Assembly (NCBI GenBank): GCA_023399465.1
Contig: JAEWPB010000038.1
Location: forward strand, 1-64,000
DNA length: 64,000 nt
From: Pseudomonadota bacterium
Lineage (GTDB): Bacteria; Pseudomonadota; Alphaproteobacteria; Rhizobiales; Rhizobiaceae
Direction: 5' to 3'
Part shown: positions 1-7,649 of the stretch, in pieces
How the letters are laid out: each line of letters begins with the position of its first letter
How positions within the stretch are numbered: the stretch's first letter is position 1
Notes under the pieces: model-generated
Seen by the model: only the letters and a program-made list of their open reading frames with translations
Database searches by the model: none
What the model was told of the DNA's origin: nothing
Program-made: the position numbers and the translations under genes

Positions 1-205
1 TGAAAACCGGTCTCCCGGTTTCCGCGAGCGCCGCCGCCCACGTTTCTCTTTCTTCATCTCTATTCGATTGTCAAAAAACCGACGAACCGAAGTTCGTCAT
101 CATTTCCATCGACCGGATCCCGGTCGAACGACCAACCTTGCGGCCGGTCCAGAAACTCTGTCACGAGTCCGTCGTTCGCTTGCAGCGCCGCCGCCCTCGT
201 TGGTG
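1..205 (-). ncRNA. 5' leader of an rRNA operon (16S gene lies left of the window)
   Basis: Read on the minus strand, this stretch has the layout of a rhizobial pre-16S leader: a TTTTTTGACAATCG segment resembling the boxA antitermination element (complement of about 66-79), then an AAGAAAGAGAAACGTGGGCG block (complement of about 37-56) that I remember as typical just upstream of rhizobial 16S genes. A strong promoter lies immediately upstream at 212-240. The small hairpin at 4-21 would be part of the same precursor, possibly in an RNase III processing stem. The 16S gene itself is not in the window, so this is inference from the leader. No protein gene is believable here. Confidence 0.7.
70..98 (-). 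other. Terminator-like UUCG hairpin inside the rRNA leader
   Basis: On the minus strand GACGAAC-TTCG-GTTCGTC forms a perfect 7-bp stem with a UUCG tetraloop (complement of 81-98). It is followed at once by GGTTTTTTGACA, which supplies a U-tract and overlaps the boxA-like element. Its shape is that of an intrinsic terminator or attenuator placed where antitermination factors would load. Function is inferred. Confidence 0.5.
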
Positions 206-211
206 AAGCGG

Positions 212-240
212 GTTCTAGATCCCCCGCCCCGTGAAGTCAA
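212..240 (-). promoter_or_regulatory. Sigma-70 promoter of the leftward rRNA operon
   Basis: On the minus strand a -35 box TTGACT (complement of 235-240) is followed after exactly 17 bases by a -10 box TAGAAC (complement of 212-217). The spacer is GC-rich, as is common in stringently controlled stable-RNA promoters. Transcription would start near base 205 and run left into the rRNA leader. The boxes and spacing are seen directly; assignment to rRNA rests on the downstream leader. Confidence 0.65.
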
Positions 241-791
241 CAACCAATCGTCAAAAATCTGCAATATTCGACAACGCACTGAATTCGCTCACCTTTCTTT
301 CTCCACAGCCAACCGGCCCCTCCCCGGCGGATCGGCTTTCGCGCGCCGCCGCACCAAACACGTGCCGCGCTGATTTAATCGAATGATACAGGGTTGTGGT
401 CGGGGTGAAGTGGCCTCCGTGGGAACGGGTATGGGGCGGCAGGGGAACTCGTCCAGTATATGAGGGCGGCGCTATGAAGCGCGTGGCGAGCGCTCTTCCT
501 TCAGGGACAGGAAGTTCAGATCATGCGCACTGAGCACTATAGAGGCCTATCTTGCCCGGTGCTAAGAGGGCCGGGTGCGCCCTGCCGGCCCCCACTGTGA
601 AGGCGGGGCCGGGCGGTGAGCCTTGTCACCTCATCGGAATCGGCGTTTCACGTGAATCGGACCCGGACAGCACGGCGATTGCCACGACGCCTGTCCCCGG
701 CATAAAAGACCGACAAGCGCCCCGGCTTCCGCCACGACGCCCTCGCGTCGGGAGTGTGGCGCAACGACCGTTCGGCAAAATACGGATTTCG
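241..791. other. Intergenic region between the rRNA promoter and hrpB
   Basis: I see no convincing gene here. An open frame on the plus strand (68-373) has no ribosome-binding site, has rRNA-leader composition and no recognisable motifs. The in-frame extension of hrpB back to base 552 is low-complexity and lacks a start signal. The stretch contains a parS-like site at 645-658 and a possible hrpB promoter (TTGCCA near 678, CATAAA near 700, spacing about 16). Confidence 0.5.
645..658 (+). other. parS-like site 1
   Basis: The sequence GTTTCACGTGAATC differs by one base from the general chromosomal parS core GTTTCACGTGAAAC bound by ParB. The identical 14-mer recurs at 27299 and 58357 and, inverted with one mismatch, at 58440. 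Recurrence of one asymmetric variant near a likely replication origin supports a ParB role, but binding is not shown. Confidence 0.5.
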
Positions 792-3257
792 ATGGTGCCC
801 GTCCTTCCCCAGCTTCCCGTTTCCCACGTCCTGCCCGACATCGGCGCAGCGCTTTGCAGCCAACGCCGCGCCGTCCTCTCTGCGCCGCCCGGCGCCGGCA
901 AGACCACGCTGGTACCGCTGCACCTCCTGGCCGAGCCCTGGCGGGGAGACGGCAAGATCATCCTGCTTGAACCGCGGCGGCTTGCCGCCCGCGCCGCAGC
1001 GCAGCGCATGGCATCGCTTCTAGGCGAGGAAGTCGGCGGGACGGTCGGCTACCGCATGCGGCTCGACAACCGGATCTCGGCGAGAACCCGGATCGAAGTG
1101 GTGACGGAAGGCGTGTTCACCCGGATGATCCTCGACGATCCCGAGCTTGCTGGTATTTCCACGGTGATCTTCGACGAGTTCCACGAACGTTCGCTCGATG
1201 CCGATTTCGGGCTTGCCCTGGCGCTCGACGTGCAGTCGGCGCTGCGCGAGGACCTGCGCATCCTGGTGATGTCGGCAACACTCGACGTCGAACGGGTCGC
1301 GGCCCTGCTCGGCAATCCCCCGGTGATCGAAAGCATGGGCCGCAGCTACCCGATCGACATCCGCTTTCGTGACCGGCCGAACGGCGAGCGGATCGAAGAC
1401 AGCATGGCGCGGGCGATCATCGACGCCCATGACACGGAGGCCGGCTCGATCCTTGCCTTCCTGCCCGGACAGGCGGAAATCGCCCGGACGGCGGAACGGC
1501 TCGAGGGGCGACTGGCCGCCGACACCATCATCATGCCGCTCTATGGCAACCTGACGCAGAAGGAACAGGACGCGGCGATCAGGCCCACCGCCGCCGGCAC
1601 GCGCAAGATCGTGCTTGCCACCTCGATCGCGGAAACCTCGATCACCATCGACGGCGTCAGGATCGTCATCGACAGCGGCCTTCAGCGGCTGCCGGTGTTC
1701 GAGGCCGCGACCGGCATCACCCGCCTCGAGACCGTCCGGGTCTCGCGGGCATCGGCCGAGCAGCGCGCGGGTCGTGCCGGACGCACCGAACCCGGCATTG
1801 CCATTCGGCTCTGGCACCAGGGACAGATGGCGGCGCTCCCCGCCTTCACTCCTCCGCAGATCCTCTCCAGCGACCTGGCGGGGCTTGTCCTCGATCTCGC
1901 CCATTGGGGCGTTCATGATCCCGCGACACTTTCCTTTCCCGACCAGCCGCCGGCAACGACGATTGCCGAGGCGCGCGCGCTTCTGGTCCTGCTCGGTGCG
2001 CTCGACCGCGACGGCCTGCTGACGACGCGCGGGCGGCTGATGCGCGAACTTGCGCTGCCGCCGCGGCTGGCGGCGATGGCGGTTTCCGCGGCCGAAGAGG
2101 GTTTTGGCCGCGAGGGCTGCGAGATCGCGGTACTTCTGACGGAACAGGGGCTCGGCGGTACGAGCGTCGACATCGAGGATCGCTGGCGGCGGTTCCGCAC
2201 CGAGCGCGGAGACCGGGCCGAGGGTGCGCGCAAGCTGGCATCGCGCCTTGCCGCAGGGCTACCGGGCGGCCGCAAGCAGCCCCCCTCCCCCGTTCTACCG
2301 GGACAACTCCTGCTTCACGCCTTCCCCGACCGGATCGCGCTGCAAAGGGGGGGCCGCGGTCGCTTCGTGATGGCCAATGGCCGCGGCGCCGAACTGCCCG
2401 AAACCGAGCGGCTTGCCGCAAGCGAGATGCTCGTCATTGCCGACCTGACCGGTCGCGCCGCCCAGGGCCGGATCCTGGCGGCGGCAGAGGTTTCGCGTGG
2501 TGATGTCGAGACGCATCTGCCCGACGCGATCGTGCGCGACGATCAATGCGTCTTCGATCGTGCAAGCCGGCAGGTGCGGGCCCGCCGGGTGACGCGGCTC
2601 GGCGCGATCATCCTCGACGAGACGCCGCTGCCCCGCCCGACCGGCACGGCAGCGGCCGAGGCACTTGCGGAAGGCGTGCGCGAGCTCGGGCTGGCGGTGC
2701 TGCCGATCTCGAAGGAAACCGCGCAGCTTCGCGACCGCATAGGCTTCCTCAATCGCAGCATCGGCGCGCCCTGGCCCGATGTCAGCGACGACGCCCTGCT
2801 GGAGAGGCTCGACGAGTGGTTCGTGCCGTTCCAGGGCAATGCCCGCGGGCTGAGCGAGATCTCATCCGCAAGCATCGCCGATGGCCTGATGTCGCTCGTT
2901 CCCCATGAGGTGCAGCGCGATATCGGCCGGCTTGCGCCCACGCATTTCGAGGCCCCCACCGGACAGCGCCACCCCATCCGCTATGACGGCGAGGAGCCGG
3001 TCCTCGTCATCCGGGTGCAGGAACTGTTCGGGCTCAGGAACCATCCGACCATTGGCGGTGGACGGCTGCCGCTGTTGCTCGAACTGACCTCCCCGGCCCA
3101 TCGGCCGATCCAGACGACCCGCGACCTGCCGGGTTTCTGGGCCGGCTCGTGGAAGGATGTGCGCGCCGACATGCGCGGGCGCTATCCCCGCCATCCCTGG
3201 CCGGAGGACCCGGCGGCGGCGATGCCGACGACACGGGCGAAGCCGCGTGGTACATAA
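792..3257 (+). CDS. hrpB: ATP-dependent helicase HrpB
   Basis: This encodes a DEAH-box RNA-helicase-like protein of 821 residues, the usual HrpB length. Walker A APPGAGKT is at residues 31-38, the DEFH Walker B at 128-131, an SAT motif (VMSATL) follows, and the QRAGRAGR motif VI lies in the second RecA domain. The C-terminal HrpB domain runs to the end (LPGFWAGSW...RYPRHPWPEDP signature). The ATG at 792 was chosen because an upstream in-frame extension to 552 is low-complexity and would make the protein too long. No strong Shine-Dalgarno is visible. The family's cellular substrate is poorly known. The gene stands alone, 30 bases ahead of actS on the same strand. Confidence 0.92.
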   Translation: MVPVLPQLPVSHVLPDIGAALCSQRRAVLSAPPGAGKTTLVPLHLLAEPWRGDGKIILLEPRRLAARAAAQRMASLLGEEVGGTVGYRMRLDNRISARTRIEVVTEGVFTRMILDDPELAGISTVIFDEFHERSLDADFGLALALDVQSALREDLRILVMSATLDVERVAALLGNPPVIESMGRSYPIDIRFRDRPNGERIEDSMARAIIDAHDTEAGSILAFLPGQAEIARTAERLEGRLAADTIIMPLYGNLTQKEQDAAIRPTAAGTRKIVLATSIAETSITIDGVRIVIDSGLQRLPVFEAATGITRLETVRVSRASAEQRAGRAGRTEPGIAIRLWHQGQMAALPAFTPPQILSSDLAGLVLDLAHWGVHDPATLSFPDQPPATTIAEARALLVLLGALDRDGLLTTRGRLMRELALPPRLAAMAVSAAEEGFGREGCEIAVLLTEQGLGGTSVDIEDRWRRFRTERGDRAEGARKLASRLAAGLPGGRKQPPSPVLPGQLLLHAFPDRIALQRGGRGRFVMANGRGAELPETERLAASEMLVIADLTGRAAQGRILAAAEVSRGDVETHLPDAIVRDDQCVFDRASRQVRARRVTRLGAIILDETPLPRPTGTAAAEALAEGVRELGLAVLPISKETAQLRDRIGFLNRSIGAPWPDVSDDALLERLDEWFVPFQGNARGLSEISSASIADGLMSLVPHEVQRDIGRLAPTHFEAPTGQRHPIRYDGEEPVLVIRVQELFGLRNHPTIGGGRLPLLLELTSPAHRPIQTTRDLPGFWAGSWKDVRADMRGRYPRHPWPEDPAAAMPTTRAKPRGT

Positions 3258-3287
3258 ACAGGATTGAAGCAAGGTTAGGCAGACAGC

Positions 3288-4595
3288 ATGATCGACCACC
3301 CGCACTGGAACTGGCCCCGGGATCACAGCAGCCGTCGACTGAGGATGCAGACGCTGGTACGGCTGCGCTGGCTTGCCGTCTGCGGGCAGTTGCTGACGGT
3401 GCTGATCGTTGCCTTATGGCTGAAATTCCCGCTGCCGCTCTGGCCGTGCCTGGCCCTGATCGGGGTGCTGGCCTTTGCCAACCTCGGCATGGCGCTTCGC
3501 TATCCCCCCACGTACCGGCTGTCGACGCGCGCTGCCTTCGCCCTGTTGTGCCTCGACCTCTTGCAGCTTTCCGCGTTGCTGTTCATCACCGGCGGCCTCG
3601 CCAATCCGTTCTCGGTGCTTGTTTCGGTCCCAGTCATCATCTCCTTCGCCTCGCAGCCCATTCGCTACAGCCTGGCGCTCATCGGGCTGGCGATGGCCTG
3701 CATCTCCGCGCTCGCCTTTTCGCCCTACGCCCTGCCCTGGTATCCCGGCACCGACCTGTCGGTTCACAACGTGATGCTCTTCGGCACCTGGTGCGCGATC
3801 GCCTCGACCATGGCTTTCGCCGCCTTCTATGCCTATCGCGTCTCGTCAGAAGCGAGCCAGCTCGCCGACGCGCTGGCTGCGACCGAACTGGTGATGCAGC
3901 GCGAACAGCATCTGACGCAGCTCGACGGACTTGCGGCGGCGGCAGCCCACGAACTCGGCACGCCGCTTGCCACCATCAGCGTCGTGGCCAAGGAAATGGA
4001 ACGCGAACTGGTCCATGACGACCGCTTCCATGAGGACGTGCTGTTGCTGCGCAGCCAGAGCGAGCGCTGTCGCGATATCCTGCGGCGGCTGACGACGCTT
4101 TCCTCCAAGGACGAGGTACATATGCGGCAGTTGCCGCTTTCCTCGCTGATCGAGGAGGTTATGGCGCCGCATCGGGAATTCGGCATCAAGCTGGAACTGA
4201 TCGAGAAAAGCGGCCGCGAGGGAGAGCCGGTCGGCAACCGCAATCCCGGGATCCTCTACGGCCTCGGCAATCTCATCGAGAACGCGGTCGACTACGCCCG
4301 CGAGAGGGTGACAGTGACGGTGGAGCACACCGCTGAAACCGTCACGATCGTGATCGAGGACGATGGACCGGGCTACGCTCCGGACATTCTGTCGCGCATC
4401 GGCGAGCCCTATGTGACGAAACGGCAGAATACCGAAAGCGCCGGGGGATTGGGCCTTGGACTCTTCATTGCCAAGACGCTGCTCGAACGCTCAGGCGCGC
4501 GACTGACCTTCGGCAATCGGCCGGGTGCTGAGCCGGGCGCACGTGTTACCGTCGAATGGCCACGGCCGGTCATGGAGACAAATGCGCCGAAATGA
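3288..4595 (+). CDS. actS: Redox sensor histidine kinase ActS (RegB/PrrB family)
   Basis: Membrane sensor kinase of the ActS/RegB/PrrB family, 435 residues. About six hydrophobic helices occupy residues 28-185. They include the GGLANPF motif at 102-108, which matches the quinone-binding loop of RegB. The H-box is AAAAHELGTPLATI with phospho-acceptor H221. C261 in SERCRDILRRL sits where RegB carries its redox-active cysteine. The ATPase domain has N- and G-boxes (NLIENAVDYA, DDGPGYAP, GGLGLGLFIAKTL). It signals to ActR, encoded 74 bases downstream. In this family the pair controls respiration, CO2 and nitrogen fixation and acid tolerance according to redox state. Assignment is strong. Confidence 0.93.
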   Translation: MIDHPHWNWPRDHSSRRLRMQTLVRLRWLAVCGQLLTVLIVALWLKFPLPLWPCLALIGVLAFANLGMALRYPPTYRLSTRAAFALLCLDLLQLSALLFITGGLANPFSVLVSVPVIISFASQPIRYSLALIGLAMACISALAFSPYALPWYPGTDLSVHNVMLFGTWCAIASTMAFAAFYAYRVSSEASQLADALAATELVMQREQHLTQLDGLAAAAAHELGTPLATISVVAKEMERELVHDDRFHEDVLLLRSQSERCRDILRRLTTLSSKDEVHMRQLPLSSLIEEVMAPHREFGIKLELIEKSGREGEPVGNRNPGILYGLGNLIENAVDYARERVTVTVEHTAETVTIVIEDDGPGYAPDILSRIGEPYVTKRQNTESAGGLGLGLFIAKTLLERSGARLTFGNRPGAEPGARVTVEWPRPVMETNAPK

Positions 4596-4669
4596 CTTTA
4601 CCGCATGCGGCTTAAACGCCATAAGCATTGTGATTGAAATGCAGGCCGTACCCTGCAGGGATGTATGAA

Positions 4670-5257
4670 ATGACCGACAAGCACCCCGAAAGCGTCAACG
4701 ATCCGCACAAATCCTCGGCCGAACTGATCGGCCCCGATGCCTCGCTGCTGATTGTCGATGACGATGGCCCGTTCCTGCGCCGGATCGCACGCGCCATGGA
4801 GGCGCGCGGCTTCACCGTCGAGGCCGCGGAATCGGTGGCTGAGGGCATCGCCAAATCGAAGGCCAATCCGCCGAAGTTCGCCGTCGTCGACCTTCGCCTC
4901 GGCGACGGCAATGGCCTCGACGTCATCCAGGCCATTCGCCAGCGGCGTGACGACACCCGCATCATCGTGCTGACCGGCTATGGCAACATCGCGACTGCGG
5001 TGACTGCGGTGAAACTGGGGGCTCTCGACTATCTCGCAAAGCCCGCCGATGCCGACGACATTTTCGCCGCGCTGACGCAGCGGCCTGGCGAGAAGGCCGA
5101 CGTGCCCGAGAACCCCATGTCGGCCGACCGCGTTCGCTGGGAGCACATCCAGCGCGTTTACGAAATGTGCGAGCGCAACGTTTCGGAAACGGCAAGGCGG
5201 CTCAACATGCACCGCCGCACGCTGCAACGCATTCTCGCCAAGCGCGCTCCGAAGTAG
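4670..5257 (+). CDS. actR: Response regulator ActR (RegA/PrrA family)
   Basis: Two-domain response regulator partnered with ActS, 195 residues from the chosen start. The receiver domain has acidic pocket DDD at 30-32, phospho-acceptor D74, T102 and K124. The C-terminus is a Fis-type helix-turn-helix (NVSETARRLNMHRRTLQRIL) of the compact RegA kind. The ATG at 4670 was preferred over 4634 and 4661 because a GCAGGG ribosome-binding site lies about 9 bases upstream and the longer N-terminus looks like leader. It ends 4 bases before the convergent mmcB stop. In the family, phosphorylated ActR/RegA activates or represses redox-linked operons. Confidence 0.92.
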   Translation: MTDKHPESVNDPHKSSAELIGPDASLLIVDDDGPFLRRIARAMEARGFTVEAAESVAEGIAKSKANPPKFAVVDLRLGDGNGLDVIQAIRQRRDDTRIIVLTGYGNIATAVTAVKLGALDYLAKPADADDIFAALTQRPGEKADVPENPMSADRVRWEHIQRVYEMCERNVSETARRLNMHRRTLQRILAKRAPK

Positions 5258-5261
5258 CCGT

Positions 5262-5747
5262 TCAGCGTAGCGGCACACTGGCCGCCGCCCATTCCGCCGC
5301 CAGAAGCCGGTCGGCAGCCGTGCGGGAAAAGCTGAGGGTCACGGATTTGCGCCTGGCCGAGGCCATCCGGTGTTCCGGGGCCTCGCGGATCAGGTGGGCG
5401 CCATAGCCATCCGAAAGAAACAGGCCGCAATCCTCGGGAAAGATATCGAGCGGCACGTCCCTGTGCGTGGCAAAGAACAGGCGGTCGCAGTAGTCACGGT
5501 AGTCCGGCCACTTCCGGTCGACCCGGAAATCCTCGATCGACGACTTGATCTCGATGATCCAGATCTCCCCCTTCTCCGAGAGGCTGATCAGGTCGGCTCG
5601 CCGGCCGCTGGCGAGCGAGAGTTCGGGCAGCACCGCATGGCGCATGTCGCGCAGAAGCATCTGCACGCCGCGACGCACCAGCAGCGCATTTTCCGACTGC
5701 CGCCCGTCAATTAACGGATTGTTATTGTAAACAGACAAGATGGTCAT
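5262..5747 (-). CDS. mmcB: MmcB family DNA repair protein
   Basis: Small protein of 161 residues matching the alphaproteobacterial MmcB family (formerly DUF1052), nuclease-like proteins linked to DNA damage tolerance in Caulobacter. A PD-(D/E)xK pattern is visible: R50-A-D52 on one strand, then E66-I-K68 in IWIIEIKSS. The nearby RKWPDYRDYCDRLFFA segment is typical of the family. It converges on actR with only 4 bases between stops and no visible terminator. Its start faces the ldt gene across a 181-base divergent region. The enzymatic activity is inferred from fold motifs. Confidence 0.85.
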   Translation of the reverse strand: MTILSVYNNNPLIDGRQSENALLVRRGVQMLLRDMRHAVLPELSLASGRRADLISLSEKGEIWIIEIKSSIEDFRVDRKWPDYRDYCDRLFFATHRDVPLDIFPEDCGLFLSDGYGAHLIREAPEHRMASARRKSVTLSFSRTAADRLLAAEWAAASVPLR

Positions 5748-5878
5748 GGATTTTCTTCGTTCTGACGCCGGCTATTGTTGCAAAAAAGCAATGATCTTCT
5801 AATTTGCGCGGCGTGTCTGGTTTGATGCTTCGCATCAGCTTGCCAAGCCCAAATTAATCGAAAATAAACCATAATCAA

Positions 5879-5900
5879 AGATGGTCGCGGGCGACCATCT
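5879..5900. promoter_or_regulatory. 22-bp perfect inverted repeat upstream of the L,D-transpeptidase
   Basis: AGATGGTCGC and GCGACCATCT form perfect 10-base arms separated by GG, 28 bases before the ldt start codon. A shorter repeat TGATGC-TTC-GCATCA lies at about 5823-5837. A CATAAT possible -10 is just upstream of the large repeat, which would place it at the transcript start. It could be an operator or a 5'-UTR stem-loop; the regulator is unknown. Confidence 0.45.
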
Positions 5901-5928
5901 GTCTCACCGCACTCCCAAGAGATCTCCA

Positions 5929-6594
5929 ATGCGCTTCCGCAATGCACTGACTGTATTCGGCCTCCTAGCGACGCTTGCCGCCACCGGCTGTTCAACCACC
6001 ACGTCCGACGTCGCCACCGATCAGAAGGTTGAAACGACCAAGATCTTTTCCGACTCCTACGGTGCAGTATCAGACGCCGGCTATGCTTTGCCGGCTATCC
6101 CGATCAGCAAGGTCAACGCCCGTTTCCACCGCCAGATCGTCAACTACGACACCCCTGAGAAGGCTGGCACGATCGTCGTCAACACCCGCGAGCGCTTCCT
6201 CTACTACGTGCTGCCGAACGGCAAGGCCGTCCGCTACGGTATCAGCGTCGGCAAGCAGGGCTTTTCATGGTCGGGTGAAGCCTACATCGCCTGGAAGCAG
6301 TCATGGCCGACCTGGCACCCGCCGAAGGAAATGGCCGAGCGTAAGCCGGATGTGGCAAAATACGTCGAAGCGGGCATGGGCCCCGGCCTCCGCAACCCGC
6401 TTGGCGCGCGCGCGCTCTACCTCTTCAACGACAAGGGCCACGATACGCTCTTCCGCCTCCACGGGACGCCGGAATGGGCCTCGATCGGCACGGCAGCATC
6501 ATCGGGCTGCATTCGCCTGATGAACCAGGACATTATCGACCTTTACGATCGCGTTCGCCCCGGCAAGGGCGCGCGGGTCGTGGTGATCCAGTAA
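5929..6594 (+). CDS. L,D-transpeptidase (YkuD domain), putative lipoprotein
   Basis: Peptidoglycan L,D-transpeptidase of 221 residues. A hydrophobic N-terminus ends in an acceptable lipobox (AATG-C21), suggesting a lipid-anchored periplasmic enzyme. The YkuD catalytic domain starts near residue 80 and carries H178 in LHGT and the nucleophile C194 in SSGCIRL, matching HxGT...SxGCIR. Such enzymes make 3-3 crosslinks or attach proteins to peptidoglycan; Rhizobiales rely on L,D-crosslinks heavily. The ATG at 5929 is preferred over 5881 because it gives the signal peptide and follows AAGAGA. The gene is monocistronic, with a palindrome upstream and a terminator directly downstream. Confidence 0.88.
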   Translation: MRFRNALTVFGLLATLAATGCSTTTSDVATDQKVETTKIFSDSYGAVSDAGYALPAIPISKVNARFHRQIVNYDTPEKAGTIVVNTRERFLYYVLPNGKAVRYGISVGKQGFSWSGEAYIAWKQSWPTWHPPKEMAERKPDVAKYVEAGMGPGLRNPLGARALYLFNDKGHDTLFRLHGTPEWASIGTAASSGCIRLMNQDIIDLYDRVRPGKGARVVVIQ

Positions 6595-6611
6595 TCACCG
6601 TTCCCATCTAA

Positions 6612-6643
6612 AGCCGCCGGGCCATTTCCGGCGGCTTTTTTTA
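6612..6643 (+). terminator. Intrinsic terminator of the L,D-transpeptidase gene
   Basis: AGCCGCCGG (6612-6620) pairs with CCGGCGGCT (6628-6636) across a 7-base loop and is followed by a run of T. It lies 17 bases after the ldt stop and 10 bases before the convergent sulfotransferase stop. Confidence 0.85.
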
Positions 6644-6653
6644 TTGTCCGTGC

Positions 6654-7388
6654 CTATCCGCAAGTCGGATGCGGTCCGTTTACCTGATGAGGCGAGGTCT
6701 TGAGATAGACCTCGAATTCGTCCCAGTTGTCGAATCCGTCCTCGTCGCTGCCGGGATTCTGCTTGGTCAACTCGGTCGCCGTGTCGGAAAATCTCGCCGA
6801 AGACCCGAGAAACTGCAGCAATTCGTCAATCGCCGAGTCGTCGTTGATCTGGCGGTAGTCGATCACGAAGGTGTTGGGAAGCTTTGACAGGTTCACGCAC
6901 TTCTTGGCGAAACTCGCATAGCCGCTGATGAAGCTCTCATAGGATTCCGGCGTGAAATGCGCCTTGACCGTAGCGCCGCCATTGGCCTTGGCCTTCGCTT
7001 CCTTCAGCACCCATTGGCCGGAACTCTTGGCCCGCAGCAGCGATCCGTAGACGGCGACCGGGTCGCGATAGAGGATGACGCGCTTCGTTTCCGGCGCCCT
7101 GAGATAGGGACCGATATTGGCCCAGTTCTGGTGCTGGCCGAAAAACTTGAAGCCGAAGATCTTGTCGGGGTCCATCCGCCGAAGGTCGCGAATGAATTCG
7201 ATCGGCTCGGCATTGCGCTCTTCCAGCGTGGTGAACCGCAATTGCTTTTTTCGCTCCGGCTCGACCTCGATCACCTTCCGCTTGAAGATCTCGCCGTGGC
7301 ACACGATATCCGCAACCGAATTCAGACGACTGACGAGGCTGTAGGACCCTGTCCTGGCAGTGCAAAAGATCACAAATTCGTTTGGCAC
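6654..7388 (-). CDS. Stf0-like sulfotransferase
   Basis: Protein of 244 residues resembling Stf0-type sulfotransferases, which move sulfate from PAPS to carbohydrate acceptors. The 5'-phosphosulfate-binding loop is visible as FCTARTGSYSLVSRL (residues 8-22, with R12, T13, S15). The 3'-phosphate-binding segment is VILYRDPVAVYGSLLRA with R108 and S116. No signal peptide or membrane helix is present, so it is probably cytoplasmic. The start is GTG, with AAGGAG six bases upstream. It is divergent from the glycosyltransferase at 7650 and shares a 261-base promoter region with it. The acceptor is unknown; a lipopolysaccharide, glycolipid or capsule sugar is plausible. Confidence 0.75.
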   Translation of the reverse strand: MPNEFVIFCTARTGSYSLVSRLNSVADIVCHGEIFKRKVIEVEPERKKQLRFTTLEERNAEPIEFIRDLRRMDPDKIFGFKFFGQHQNWANIGPYLRAPETKRVILYRDPVAVYGSLLRAKSSGQWVLKEAKAKANGGATVKAHFTPESYESFISGYASFAKKCVNLSKLPNTFVIDYRQINDDSAIDELLQFLGSSARFSDTATELTKQNPGSDEDGFDNWDEFEVYLKTSPHQVNGPHPTCG

Positions 7389-7649
7389 ACATTTCTCCTT
7401 GCAAAGTCGATGCTGTTTGCCGCCACGATGCCTTCATGGCATCGGCCGAAACCACTTGCAGAATCGATCGCGTCTCGGCAATGGATAGTCAAGCTCGCCC
7501 AATAATTGGGTGGAAATTTGCAAGATCGTCACACTGCCGGCGCAATATTCCCGAAAGTGGCCGCACAAATAGCAGAAATCGGATTGCTCCGGTATGGCGT
7601 TTTGCATTACCAGCGACTTGGGGATCTAATTGGTTGAGATGACGGCTTA

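Noticed and set aside
68..373. Plus-strand open frame of 101 codons at the left edge
   Set aside because: It lies antisense to the rRNA leader and promoter, has no ribosome-binding site and shows no protein-like motif.
552..791. N-terminal extension of hrpB
   Set aside because: The extra 80 residues are proline- and arginine-rich with no family similarity, and the 792 start gives the normal HrpB length.
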